DNA of 64,000 bases from Kuschelorhynchus macadamiae (Eukaryota; Arthropoda; Insecta; Coleoptera; Curculionidae): the NCBI GenBank assembly GCA_030620095.1, contig JAUTXW010000354.1, positions 1 through 64,000 on the forward strand. The letters run 5' to 3'. A program made the translations under genes and the position numbers. A model generated the notes under the pieces. That model ran no database searches. It saw only the letters and a program-made list of their open reading frames with translations, and was not told where the DNA came from. Position 1 is the first letter of the stretch; each line of letters begins with the position of its first letter. Below are positions 1 through 11,140 of the stretch, piece after piece.

Positions 1-660
1 CATATTGAGATGATTCCCAAATGTGTCCCATGACAATCGGCTTCAATGAACAACTTAAATGAGTAGACACAACTTAAAGAAGGCATACAATTCTTTTCTG
101 CAAGGTTTTAAAAAAATACTTACTTTAGAAAACCTAAAATGGGTTTATGCATTATTTACGCTCTAGATCCTATTAAAAATCTACAAACCGCATTTATTGA
201 TTGTGAAAAAACCCTATACTTAATATTTCAGCGTTTTCTTGAAATCTTTGATACTAACGGCAACATCGCATTAATTTTAGACCTCTATTTAAATTTTAGT
301 TTTATAGGTTAGGTCTCAAGTTTGAACCTGTTTTATACGAAATAAACTAATCTATGTTTTGTTTTTAAACTTACCTTGAATAGATCTTGTGTATCATTTC
401 GCACGATTAAAAAAACACCACACCAGAATATTAAATAATATCTTTAATTGGCAAAAAATCGAGCCTCCAAATTATGCCATCTTGGTAAGGCGATACACTC
501 GGCGATGCTTTGTTGCCATATATCCGACATGTTATTTACTGATTGTTACATAGGGCCTAATAGATACAAAAATAAATTGGTAGTGGTAAAAAATTGTAGA
601 AATTACTTGAGAAATATTTCGAAAAGGCGTTTACAAATCTACAGGATGTGACAAACTCTC
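1..660. other. AT-rich sequence without a recognisable gene
   Basis: I see no convincing coding region, RNA gene or repeat boundary here. Short open frames exist but have no recognisable motif and no start context. Confidence 0.5.
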
Positions 661-668
661 TCTTAGTT

Positions 669-832
669 ATTTAATAATTCCATTAGATTCCATAATTCCA
701 TTTTATTTAAGATAATTCCAGATAATTCCATTAAATTCCATACAATTCCAGAAAATTCCAGATAATTCCAAAAAAATTCCAATAATTCCATTAAATTCCA
801 CTAAACATTATACAATTCCACTTAATTCCGCT
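669..832. repeat. Degenerate AATTCCA short tandem repeat
   Basis: The heptamer AATTCCA and close variants (GATTCCA, AAATTCCA, AATTCCG) recur about fifteen times at irregular 7-17 base spacing. This is an old, interrupted microsatellite or minisatellite. No flanking mobile element is visible. Confidence 0.8.
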
Positions 833-2165
833 ATGTTGTACACCAAAAATCACTAGCGAACTACCCCTCGTTTTTTTGTTTCAAAAATGTCATTCGCGAA
901 ATTACCAAGCAACAACTTTTCATAAACAATCGGAAAAATTTTGCCGACAAAATTTTCTCTCTTGTATTATATATGACAAAACCATATAATTCTACAAGAC
1001 AAATTTTATTTTTTAAAATATTAGAATATTGTATTACATTGTAATATTTTACAATATGAATTTCCTCTACGTTACAAAAATAAGTACAGCATAATACATC
1101 ATATAATAGATGAGCTTTAAAATAAACAGAACAGAACAACAATACCTGCTGAGATAACTGCATGACAGGCGAGCAGACGAGCAACACAATTTCATACGTT
1201 TGCATGAGGTTTAACGGTATTCTCTAAAGGGGTTGCTTTTGGTAACCTAGCCATATAGTTTAGGCTTTCCATTATGCTTGGTGAGGATAATTTAGGAGAA
1301 TAATAAATATATAAATGTATGTTATTAAATACCATATTACTTAAAAATAAATGTTTGAAATTTGCAATCTTAAGTGTAATATTTTAAAACGTAATTGTTT
1401 GTACATATAAAATATTTTACCTTAAAAAATCGTTTATTATTTAGTCTTAGTTTTCGTAAGCCATAAATAAAATTGCAGCAGAAATCCCAGATCTTTAATA
1501 AAACCCCTTTAACTATATAAAGTGCATCAATTTTGATTATTCCATATTATATGGGAAATTATATTTGCAGTGTTTTTCTGCAGGGCAGCAGAAAGTTCCA
1601 CATTGGAACTTCACATAATAATATTAATTAGGTATTATATAAAAGCCAGACTGCCACACTAGCTGCACGGCTTAAGATTTCTGCTTACAGGTACTTTTCG
1701 GGTTCTTATTTTTTGTTTTAATAATATACTATTTCCCGGCTTACCAGTTTAATATTAAAACATTCATAAGGGACATTTGTCCTTGTACCATTAGAAGAAA
1801 ACTTTAAACGGCCCACACATGGGTCGGTCTGCTGTACTGCCAGTTGTACTGGAAATGGTTCCCATAAATACCCCAACGTCACGATCAGCTTCCTAAAAGG
1901 AATTATTTTCTTCTACTTTATTATGCTGTGGTTTGTAAAAAAGCAAATCCTGAATGCTTACAAATTGCAGAAAGATCGGTCAAACTTTTAACCATCCATA
2001 TTGTAAAATAAATTTTAAGCCTGCCATACTTTTACCCGATGTGAGCACTTGTCATTTGACAAGCCAACGGATGCAATCAATCAGATAATTGCTTCGATAA
2101 TTGAGTTCAACCAAATCGTTGGGAAATGGTAAACTGGCACGCCAGTGGGTGGTTGTATTGCGAAC
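833..2165. other. Intergenic, no supported gene
   Basis: AT-rich stretch with scattered short open frames, none recognisable. A TATA-like string (TATATAAAAG) near 1635 is the only promoter-like feature, and no supported gene follows it. Confidence 0.45.
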
Positions 2166-2167
2166 AG

Positions 2168-4160
2168 GAGAGAGCGGGGAGGGTTTGGCCAATTTGTAGA
2201 AAATTTGGAATTTTATAGCGTTGATAAATTATTTAATAGAACTTTGTGTGCCCAAAAATGTATTCATCCTTTATTTATATGTATGTAACACTAGATACAG
2301 AAAAAGATATTACAAAAAAAATATTTTTTTATTTGCTTTTTGTTCAGACCCTCCCCACGAGTAGCGACGCTTTGAACACTATAAAATCAAACTCAGTAAG
2401 TACAAAAGAGCCATTATTTAATACTAAAATGATAAAGGACAAATAAATACATCACAAAATAAACAAACAAATAAAACAAACAATATTCTGTCAAAAGCCA
2501 AAGAAAAAAGTTTTGCTTCTTACCCAGAAGATAAATAATAAACAAAAAAGTAAACAATTATTTAGATTAAATCATAACCTAAAATAAACTATATGGTCTC
2601 AAATCAATACTTAAATATATCATGTCAAAATATTTTATCAGTAATGGGATTTGGAAGCTTAAGTACTACATCGTCATATGCGACAAACGCCAAACATCCA
2701 TTAAAAAATCTAAATCTGTTTGATGCAATTTGTCTCTTCAAAAATTGTACACCATAGCCCCATCTAGATACTCCTCAATTTTTGCAGCATAATGCCTGGT
2801 GGTTTTCTTGCCATCAACCCTAAAAATAGAGAAATTAGCAACAACAAGCTCGTTTAAGTTTGTAAACTGTTCGTCCTCTGATTCCATGTCGGATGATAAG
2901 TCATTATAAATCACTTTATCTTATTGAAGATGAAGACTTCCTTTTGACAAGTTCTACTTTCCTTTTGTTAACTTTTGGGGAATCTTTTTTATTTCTTTTA
3001 TCTGCTATTCCTTCATATCCTGGTGTGTCAGAAGCTATTATAGATTTTTTTTTCGTTTGGGACCTCTATTAGTTAATTTTCTCTCAGGCGCTTTTGGATA
3101 TTCCTTATCTGTCTATGGCAAAAAGAAGTTTTCCTTGGGCTGGGACATGTGAAGATTTGTTAAACTATTTGACGGGCCAGCAATTAACGATTCTTTTTGT
3201 AACAAGGTTGTGGATTCTCGTTAAGTCGATTTTATTCTGTCTGTGACATAGGAACACATAAAATCTTCCTCAGAGAAAATATTTTTGTCGAACGGCCAAA
3301 TCCCAGTGCAGCGAAAGTCAGATCTAATGTTGGTTGGCGTTGCAGCTTTGTCCTAAGCTTTACCGATTTCCGCTAAATCGTAAGTCGATAAAGTTTACAT
3401 CCAGTAAAGTAAGAACTATAAAACCGTTCCCTCTACAATAATCAATACCATCTACTAAAATATGGGGTTCGTGGTTATCCATTATGAGTATAACTTTATG
3501 GTCATTAGAACAACTGACATTTGCAACAAATTGCAATTAAAGCCTTGTTAAAAATTTCGCTTGTCATCGACCCGAACTTGTGCACTAGTCCTAGAGCACC
3601 GTACTCGGCTGGAACACTATGTAGAAGTCTATGAGAGTCAATCTTAATTCTGGGAAAGCCCAAACAAGCGGAAGACCAATCCCATTTGCTCCAATTATTC
3701 TCACTTTGGTAATCAGTTTTCTTTTCTCGCGAGAACTAACCTGTCCAACTTGATGTTCTCCTTAGGTGCAGTCACTTTCTGAGTTTTTTGAACAGTCGTT
3801 ACTTCTATTTCGTCTAGGTCGAATATATCGAATATATAGCAAATTTGTGCCCGTTTAAGACAATTTCTTTGGTTTTATTAAAACTTGATGTTCGGGCCAA
3901 ACTTGCGGTTTCTGGCGTCCTTATGGAAATAACCGACTGCCTAGTCATAAATTCTGTCAATCAATCTATGCCTGCCACTTTAAAAAAAAATGCAGCACTG
4001 ATCAAATACTTTGGCTTTTTCGCTTCCAGTCGAGACAGGAACTAACGATTAGGCAAAACCAATGTTGTCTCATATAGTCGCCCGGGTGTTTTGATATTAG
4101 ACGGGAAATGTGAACGTGTTCCTTGCCTCCTCCTGTCCAAACCCTCCCCAATCTCCCCTA
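2168..4160 (-). mobile_element. Degenerate pogo/Tigger-like DNA transposon
   Basis: The ends carry an approximate inverted repeat: GGGGAGGGTTTGGCC near 2177-2191 and its complement, containing CCAAACCCTCCCC, near 4137-4149. Between them the minus strand encodes a broken pogo/Tigger-type transposase. The length (about 2 kb) fits the group. The exact tips and the TA target duplication could not be fixed, because an extra copy of the GACCCTCCCC motif near 2347 blurs the left end. Confidence 0.6.
2600..4060 (-). pseudogene. pogo/Tigger (Jerky-like) DDE transposase pseudogene
   Basis: Read on the minus strand from about 4045 down, short blocks in shifting frames match the DDE_1 transposases of pogo/Tigger/Jerky elements. 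A block at about 3780-3730 resembles the conserved VTTVQKPQK segment. Near 3520-3480 the frame reads LIMDNHEPHI, containing the second catalytic Asp of this family. Near 3290 a WPFDKNIFSEEDF block matches the conserved end of the catalytic domain. Further down (about 3020-2650) a Lys-rich linker is followed by a beta-rich tail seen on many insect copies. Stops and frameshifts interrupt it repeatedly, so it cannot make an active enzyme. Family assignment rests on recognising motifs, not on an alignment. Confidence 0.7.
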
Positions 4161-4685
4161 CCTCTTTAGGCAGGTATAGTGGAAATATTTTAAAATGTTC
4201 TAAATGGCAATAAAACGTGCAAAAACTTATTTTAATATGCTTACTCGCACTAAAGGAGTTATCGTAGGCTTCAAATCCACAAATACCTATCCTTTGTTAA
4301 CTATTTTTGTCACGTACACTTATCTGAAGATGAAGCACTTTTATTATAGCTAAGATTTATTATTTTCATTTGAAATTTCAGGTATGGACTGATTGAGTAC
4401 CTATACTTTTCATTGAGTTTATAGTGCTTTAGTGAGCAATATTTTGTGAAAAAAAATAACGTTGGGCCTCGGAAGATTAAACGTTTTAAAGTATCTTCAG
4501 AATCAAAATCAAAATAGCGTGTAGCCAATATCTACTTTTAAATGCACTGCGGAAGCTTGTAAGTTTAGTAAGAAAACTGTAGCCAGAATTCGAATTTTTA
4601 TTTAGGTGAATAGAAAAAGGCGTGCTCCAAAGACAAGAGACTTAAGTGAGACAAGGAAATGTGAAATAAGAAACGTTGTATACAA

Positions 4686-4905
4686 AGTTACGTCATGAGA
4701 GACCCTATAGAACATTGAAGAATCACGTCCCAATCTTGCAATGTTAGCAAAATAGTTCATAAAACCAGTAGCGGACGCCACTGCCAGTTAGTCAGCTGAA
4801 GTAATTGAAGTCATCATAGTCGTTCTAAGTAATTCCACGTAAAATCTATTTTGTTAAAGTTTCTCTTTTTAATACATAAAATTGCTTTTAAAAATAACTT
4901 TAACA
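4686..4905 (+). repeat. 5' long terminal repeat
   Basis: Aligns with 7572-7790: both begin with a TACGTCATGAG block and share the segments around TTGAAGAATCA, CCAATCTTGCA and CACGTAAAATCTATTTT. The 5' copy carries an extra segment near 4795-4825, and the 3' copy has an extra 16 bases before its last AACTTTAAC. The two have diverged considerably, so the insertion is old. Confidence 0.7.
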
Positions 4906-4922
4906 GGTGCAGTCGGTAGGAT
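4905..4922 (+). other. Probable primer-binding site
   Basis: AGGTGCAGTCGGTAGGAT directly follows the 5' LTR. It is close to the TGGCGCAGTCGGTAGGAT type of site, which I associate with tRNA-Ser priming in some insect LTR elements. The tRNA assignment is from memory and should be treated as tentative. Confidence 0.5.
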
Positions 4923-5019
4923 ATCCGGAGTTTATTGATTGAAAATCAATAATCATTCGTTTTAAGGATTTATCGGATTTTCGAACTATGTTGAAAAAAC
5001 TGTAAAACATTATTTGACT

Positions 5020-5375
5020 CAAAATGGAATCACAAAAACAACTAATCCGCTGGCTAATACCACGACCGGCATTGAATTACATTGTGACTCCTGGCTTTCG
5101 TTGGGAGCATTAAATGATAGTATGTTTTCATTCCACGTACACCAACGTCATAACAAGAAAATGATCCTTGTTTGGAACTGTTCTGCATCACAGCAGGCAC
5201 AATGATCCATTTTAGTCAAACGACGTCAAACGAAAATGATCCAAACAACGATGTACGTGGAATGAACACATACTATCATTTAATGATCCCAACGAAAGCC
5301 AGGAGTCACAATTTAATTCAATGCCGGTCGTGGTATTAGCCAGCGGAGTAGTTGTTTTAATGATTCCATTTTGTG
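5020..5375. repeat. Inverted repeat (about 130-bp arms)
   Basis: Arm 5020-5150 and arm 5246-5375 are inverted copies with few mismatches, around a roughly 95-bp spacer. Sequence from inside the left arm (5121-5180) recurs in opposite orientation in the tandem units at 5473-5825. The whole 5014-5830 block is therefore several copies of one repeat family in both orientations, sitting between the LTR leader and gag. Confidence 0.85.
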
Positions 5376-5396
5376 TCTTTGCCCTACATGGGGCTC

Positions 5397-5457
5397 GCTA
5401 GTCTATGGCGGTCTGATGAGCTCTAATAAGAGCGAAATCGCGATCGTCGTTTGACTA
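5397..5457 (+). ncRNA. Hammerhead ribozyme, type I with very short stem III
   Basis: The invariant CUGAUGA box (5413-5419) is followed by a perfect 4-bp stem II (5420-5423 with 5430-5433, six-base loop) and then GAAA (5434-5437). Stem III is three pairs (5437-5439 with 5442-5444) around a two-base loop, placing the predicted cleavage after C5445. Stem I can form from 5407-5412 with 5446-5451 (two Watson-Crick and four wobble pairs), a small internal loop, then five further pairs (5399-5403 with 5453-5457). Short stem III type I hammerheads are known from Penelope-like elements, newt satellite 2 and animal retrozymes. Activity is inferred, and the wobble-rich inner stem I may weaken it. Confidence 0.65.
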
Positions 5458-5542
5458 AAATGGATTATTGTGGAACATGTTCCAAACAAGGATCATTTTC
5501 TTGTTATGACGTTGGTGTACGTGGAATGAAAACATGCTATCA

Positions 5543-5600
5543 TTATTTGACTATTTATCGCAATTTCAACGAAAGCAGTTCATCAGAGATCGGTTCACAA
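5543..5600 (-). ncRNA. Degenerate hammerhead-like motif, unit 1
   Basis: On the minus strand CTGATGA (plus 5580-5586) and GAAA (plus 5564-5567) are separated by 12 bases that pair poorly, so stem II is reduced to two or three pairs at best. Sequence after GAAA (UUGCGAU) resembles that after GAAA in the better motif at 5397-5457 (UCGCGAU), supporting common ancestry. Probably inactive. Confidence 0.4.
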
Positions 5601-5721
5601 ATCGTCTCCATCTCACAAAGTGGCAATACATTTGGAAAGTATCGTGATGCAGAACATGTTCCAAACAAGGATCATTTTCTTGTTATGACGTTGGTGTACG
5701 TGGAATGAAAACATGCTATCA

Positions 5722-5779
5722 TTATTTGACTATTTATCGCAATTTCAACGAAAGCAGTTCATCAGAGATTGGTTCACAA
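5722..5779 (-). ncRNA. Degenerate hammerhead-like motif, unit 2
   Basis: Same motif as in unit 1, shifted by 179 bases: CTGATGA at plus 5759-5765 and GAAA at plus 5743-5746, both on the minus strand. Having one copy per tandem unit is the layout of small ribozyme-bearing retroelements (retrozymes). Confidence 0.4.
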
Positions 5780-5927
5780 ATCGTCTCCATCTCACAAAGT
5801 GGCAATACATTTGGAAAGTATCGTGCTTACCAAGCCTGTCCTTTATAGAAAAGTTAAGAAAGGAAAAAGAAACAAGAAATGAGAAGAATCGCTTTACTTC
5901 TAATGTAAACACAACTTAAATTTCTGT

Positions 5928-7330
5928 TGAATCTAACTGATATTTTAAATCAATTATAAATCACCTCAACTGACTCACCCTCAACTTTTGAATCTGAAAT
6001 AAGTAAGTCTCAGGAAACAAATCACAATACAAATAATTCGAGTAACAATCAAATACTTTTTGTAATGCCTAACGCACAATTCAAACCTGAATATCTAAAC
6101 TGTGTTCCTAGTTTTGACGGGAACCCAAACGATCTAAATCGATATCTGGCAACATGTGATAGTCTAATAAAAGAATTCTATGATCAGAACAATCCTAAAA
6201 AATATTAAAATAAATACTTAATTAATTGTTTAATAGGAAAACTTATCGGAACAGCTAAATTCGTTGTGAGCATTCAAAATGTAAATACATGGAATGATTT
6301 AAAAACTACATTAGAAATAAATTTTGCTGATTAACGTGACGAATCTTGTCTCAATCGTAACTTAGTAATGTTATAACAAAGTTCTAATGAAAAGCCAAAC
6401 CAATTCTATGATAAGGTATTACATATATTAAATTTACTTTGCTCTTGTTGGCAATCATGAAGTAAACGATGTCGCAAAAGTTCTTTAAAAACTTATATTC
6501 AGAATTAGTAATAAGAACATTTTTGTAAGGTCTAAAAGAACCTTTAGGCACTAACATAAGATGTATGAGACCGCAAACAGTTGCCGAAGCATTACAATTT
6601 GTGAATGAGGAATATAATAACCAATATTTTCAAAATAACCTACAAAATATACGTAAACAACCAATTCAAAATTTGAAACAAAATAATAACCCTAATCTGT
6701 TGAAAACAAATTATAGTAATCATACTTAATAATAATACACCTAATGACTAGTTTAGAAGGAAAAATAATTTGCCCTATACTCAACCAATAAATATTCTAC
6801 CTCGAATTAATCCATCAGATTTCCTACGAATTCACAAGTATTCCGAAGACCCCAAAATAAAAATGTTTTTAGACCTAACCAAAATAAAGTTTTACCCAAG
6901 CCTACACCAATGAGTATCTCGACTAGACAAACTAGTAATAATTTTAGGAATTCACCTAACAATTCTCAAAATTATACTATGCCCTCTTCTTCAAGGTAAA
7001 CCTACGTGGCACAAACGCAACCTCGTAATTTCGTTCCGGAAGAACTTTGTAATACAGAAGTAGACATTATAATCCTAACAACAATGACCAAGTCAAACTT
7101 CAAACGTATACAAGAAACGAACCAAATTACAGGACTATTTCCACAAATGGAGAGGGTTAAATTAAACTGCGAAAACCAAGAAAAAAACCTTTATTTTCGA
7201 TGTCCCAAGAAAATGTAAACTAACGACAAGCCAAGGAATTTTTAGTATTGAAGTGTCAACTACTAATTCTTTACCCATATATCGAATTCAATCAACCTGA
7301 TGAAAAATTGAACTTTACAATCTAGTTAGA
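5928..7330 (+). pseudogene. LTR-retrotransposon gag pseudogene
   Basis: From an ATG at 6065 the frame contains the pattern PSFDGNPNDLNRYL, typical of the gag matrix/capsid start in insect mdg4/17.6-type elements. Downstream blocks in other frames include a conserved GLKEPLG motif (about 6531-6551) and a long Asn/Gln-rich stretch (6600-7000). Many stops and shifts interrupt it (first stop near 6207). A segment near 7240-7330 may be the beginning of protease. The rest of pol is absent. Confidence 0.65.
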
Positions 7331-7571
7331 TGACATCGAACTCGACAATCTATTTTCTATAAGAAGCCAAATCTTACAAAATGAGCCAAACATCCAATTA
7401 TTGAATTTCTAAATTTGTGGACTTATGGCATCCTGTTATATTTGCTATAAGAAGTTTCCATATACAAGGTGAGTCAAGAAGCCGAGCCAAGCTGAGTCAG
7501 CCACTGTTGACTTACCACTACCACATGTTCTATTTCTTCGCTTACCCCTAAAGTTGAATTTTATGGGGGAG

Positions 7572-7790
7572 GAGCTACGTCATGAGTCACCCTATAAAAT
7601 ATTGAAGAATCAGTTCCAATCTTGCAGTGTCAGCAAGATATTTTATGAAACCAGTTGCGGACGATATTGTCAGTCACTCGTTCTAAGTAATTTCACGTAA
7701 AATCTATTTTGATAAAGTTTCTCATTTTAATAAATAAAATTGTTTTTAAAAAGAGTGTTTCTCGGTCCGGAACTTTAACTCATGATTGAC
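7572..7790 (+). repeat. 3' long terminal repeat
   Basis: Follows the purine tract and aligns with 4686-4905 over most of its length. It lacks the segment corresponding to 4795-4825 and has a 16-base insertion near 7756-7771. Confidence 0.7.
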
Positions 7791-9490
7791 ATGAGCAATT
7801 ACGTCACACGACAAAAGTTAAAAGAGGCATTGCGTGTCAAACAAATAATTGGAAATGTAGAGACGTTGTATTTCGTGCAATTCTTTATTAAATAAAATCA
7901 TAGCAATGCGCTTTCGGCTTCCGCCATTTGCTGTGCTACCTAGAAGCAAGGAAATAAGTTTCTCTTAGAAAACTCCATTAACAAGATTGGTAAAAAGGTT
8001 AAAATTTGATCAATTTAATAAAAATAAAAAAACAACCAAAGTTAAATAAGACGTAAAGAGATATAAAAGCCGTAAGAAAATTTGTATACTCAATATTTCA
8101 TTCATTTATTGCCATTATGAACTTTTGAAGTTATCTATACTATACCCACGAAAAGCCTATGTAAATCATGCAGTTTTATATTGTACTGGGGTTAATAATA
8201 GTGCCGTTAGTATTTTTTTTTTAATTTTACGTATTTCTAGATTTTCTATCTTTCTTTAATAACAATTATAAAGAATATTGATGCCAATCAAAATACTTTT
8301 ATTGGTTGGGGTAGAATTTTTTATTAAAAAACTGAAATTACCTTCACAAACAGCACGTGGGAAACTAAACAAAATTTATGTCAATAAAAAAATGGTATTT
8401 ATAAAATACTTATTTGTTCCAAGTGTTATGAGAATATATTGAATTGTTTTCTGGAATTTTAAATTCCTTTAGCAATGTAGACTTTTCGAGGAATCACTTG
8501 TCACACGGATCTAAACCCGCGACGAAAGTCAAAAGCTGTTTCTATGGATATGCAGAATTGTAGCCAACCGCCAATAAATATTGCACCGTTTCCATAGTTA
8601 CTCGCATTCTTTTCATATACTCAGATTCGTATGCCAAACTTTATTTATATAGCGGATTACTTTGAAGCCACCTTCACCCCTCGCATATTAACCCTAAAAC
8701 CCAAGAAATATTCAGAATTATTCTACATGGGCTGTCAAATTACCCTTTTTTCTGAAAATTTTACTTTAGGATTAGGATTGACAGGTTGGTATTTCTATAC
8801 CATCTCAAATCGTGCTTGACTATGACCAACCGCAGAATTTACTTTAAATAGACCATCCATTTGTTGTATAACAAACCATCCCATATAATTGAGATCTATA
8901 CAGAAATTTCCGCGTAGCTAAACGCCCAGAGTAGCGTAGATAGCCCACTCCTTGGTTTTACGCTATTATCCCGTAATAATATTTATCTTTTTAAAACATA
9001 ATTTTGTGATTATATTTCTCTTCTTCAATCAGGCTAAATCACATTCCTGGAAACACTGAGCTAAATATTGTTGCGTGTTATCTAATTAAATGACGACACG
9101 AGCAATTGTTGTGGTTAATGTAATTGTACCTGATGAACTATATAATAGGCCTTTGCTATAGAATATCCTACAAGTTATATTAAGTGCTAGGGAAAAAATT
9201 AATTTGAATAAAATTAAAATCATAATACTTTTTAAAGTGAGGAACAGAAAAGAAGGTCCTTAAAATAAAGGTTCATAGTCTTAAGCAAGCGGAAAGTAAA
9301 ATTTGTGTTCTAAAATAAATTTTATGTTATTTTATTTGTTGTAATAGTTTGCCGCTTCACCTATAAAGTGCGCCAGCTAAGCGGTACGGAAAATTAATCG
9401 AGGATTTAGTAAATTTCGCACTGCTCCACTTGTAATTGGGATGTGCCTAGAGTCTCCATGTACTTACCTCTAGAAGGTTCTAGCTATTTC
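7791..9490. other. Intergenic, no supported gene
   Basis: AT-rich sequence. The open frame at 8631-8819 has no recognisable domain. No inverted repeats or microsatellites of note were seen. Confidence 0.45.
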
Positions 9491-9531
9491 CAGTGGCGCC
9501 TACACATTTCGAGCATTTGTGTTCATTTCTA

Positions 9532-9540
9532 TATAAATGC
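9532..9540 (+). promoter_or_regulatory. TATA-like element upstream of transposase relic
   Basis: TATATAAAT lies about 40 bases upstream of the ATG at 9577, a reasonable distance for a short transposon leader. No start-site evidence beyond position. Confidence 0.3.
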
Positions 9541-9576
9541 GTTGCGTTGAATTTGAATTATTATATCGAAGTAACG

Positions 9577-10608
9577 ATGGCGAGCAAAAGAGGAAAAACA
9601 ATTCGAAGCGGTGCACGTGAAGTTATTGCGAGCGTTATAGAGGCCTGTACTAAAGAAGCTGAAAATAATAGTTTGAGTATTCCAATTCAAAATCGAACAG
9701 AACGCGCTGCATTTTTTCGGAAAGTAGTATAAGAAAAATTCAAAGAGAACATAATGATCGTTCATGTTCTACTTCACCTTTAAAATCTCCTGGTAAAAAA
9801 AAGACCCCGATTATCATAGGTACAAAGATAAAATTAAGGATGGTGATTTTTAAGTAATTCGACGAACAATAGATGATTTTTATATAAACTTGATGAAGGT
9901 TCCGACCTGCAAACCTTCACTTCCTGCGGTTGCCGTATGGGTATAAAACCTTAAATCGGCTTTTACGATCAAATGGTTTTGTTTGGCGCAAGTGCCAAAA
10001 TAAACGAAGATTGCTCATTGAGAGACCAAATATTTTTCACTGACGGGTGAAATATCTTTCAACTGTAAGGCAATATAAGCAAGAAGGTCGCAATATTGTG
10101 TATCTAGACGAAACCTGGGTAGATTATGATATGACAGTGACCAAATGCTGGCAGAGTGAAAGTGTTACAGGTGTTGTTCAGGGAATACACTAAAGTAATC
10201 GCTTTATTATAGTTCATGCTGGTTCAGAAGCAGGATTTGTTCCAGGTGCTACTTTAGTTTTTCGCTCAGGACTAACATCTGGAGACTATCATGGACAAAT
10301 AATTAGAGATAATTTTGAAAAGAGGTTGCTCAAGAAGCTTCTACCTAACATTCCTCCAAAATCAGCCGTGGTAATGGATAATGCGACTTATCATCCTCAC
10401 ATAGAAGTTAAAGTGCCAACTAAATACTCTACAAAACCTCAAATGATATCGTGGCTTAAATTGAACAGTCTTGTATGTGATCCAACATGGAGAAAATATC
10501 AATTATATGAAGTAATATCAGCCAACAAGCCTAGAGAAAAAAAGTATACAATTGACGGTCTTTTACGTAACCTCGATCATATACCTTTAAGGCTTGTTTA
10601 TTTGTGTT
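9577..10608 (+). pseudogene. IS630/Tc1/mariner-superfamily transposase relic
   Basis: The ATG at 9577 opens with MASKRGKTIRSGAREVI, the basic N-terminus of a common insect DDE_3-type transposase with a helix-turn-helix. The frame breaks at 9730, and further stops and shifts follow. The catalytic part is recognisable: YLDETWV (about 10101-10121) with the first Asp, a HAGSEAGFVPGAT block (10222-10260) and VMDNATYH (about 10372-10395) with the second Asp. The third acidic residue, normally in an NPIE-like motif, is lost because the 3' end runs into a foldback MITE at about 10609. The same family recurs at 14.0-17.4 kb. Confidence 0.75.
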
Positions 10609-11140
10609 CGTCTGTCATATTACTTTGTACAGGGGGCGTCATTGTGAAGTACTATACAGGGCGTTTCCTCATTGCGTGCTAATCTTAAAGGGGGTTATTC
10701 TTGGACCTTTTTAAGAAAAAGTCTTAACTTTGGAGATACAGGGTTTAAAAAAACATTTTTTTTAAATCCTAATTCTGATGTTATTATAGATAAATAACCG
10801 TGTGAAATTTGATACACGTCTTTTATGCATAAAAAGGTATTTTTTATTAACAATCAATTTTGGAAATTTCTACCAGTGGCGTGCATATGTAATTAACCTA
10901 GGTAAATCCGTATGCTCCTTAATGCATAGAAGACGTGTATCAAATTTCATGGAGTTATCTACAATAGCATCAGAATTGGGATGAAAAAAAAATTTCTTTT
11001 TAAACTTTACCATCCTGTATCTTAAAAGTTAAAACTTTTAGGACATAACAACACCCCCTTTAACATCAGCACGCAATTAGGAAACGCCCGGTATAGTACT
11101 TCACAATGACGGCCCCTATATAAAGTAATATGACAAACGG
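10609..11140. mobile_element. Foldback MITE (about 220-bp arms)
   Basis: 10609-10830 and 10922-11140 are inverted copies, with small differences, around a 91-base spacer. Shared blocks include CATATTACTTT, CGTCATTGTGAAGTACTATA and GAAATTTGATACACGTCTT. It has no coding capacity. It abuts the truncated 3' end of the transposase relic, so it may have inserted there. The target duplication is not clear. Confidence 0.85.

Larger units (their letters stand above)
5473..5825. repeat. Tandem duplication, two near-identical 179-bp-period units
   Basis: 5473-5646 and 5652-5825 match over 174 bases with one visible difference (C/T within the GAT[C/T]GGTTCAC block), which implies a recent duplication. 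Each unit carries, on the minus strand, a CTGATGA box and a GAAA box at hammerhead spacing. Short open frames inside the units have no recognisable protein motif and are probably incidental. Confidence 0.9.
4686..7790 (+). mobile_element. Decayed Ty3/mdg4-type LTR retrotransposon
   Basis: Two direct repeats (4686-4905 and 7572-7790) flank a primer-binding-like site, a gag relic and a purine tract (GGGGGAGGAG, about 7563-7572). Nearly all of pol is missing: recognisable coding stops after gag and a possible start of protease near 7240-7330, then sequence runs straight toward the 3' repeat. A block of hammerhead-bearing repeats lies in the leader (about 5014-5830). Terminal bases (AGTTAC..., ...TTTAAC) and the primer site suggest the insect mdg4/17.6 group. 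No clear target duplication was found. Confidence 0.7.

Noticed and set aside
1630..1700. TATA box and initiator of a protein gene
   Set aside because: No supported coding sequence follows within several hundred bases.
2246..2446. 66-codon open frame
   Set aside because: Lies in AT-rich sequence at the edge of the pogo-like element, with no recognisable motif; probably chance.
5451..5919. Overlapping open frames in the tandem repeat units
   Set aside because: They repeat because the DNA is duplicated; no protein motif, and the units carry ribozyme-like signals instead.
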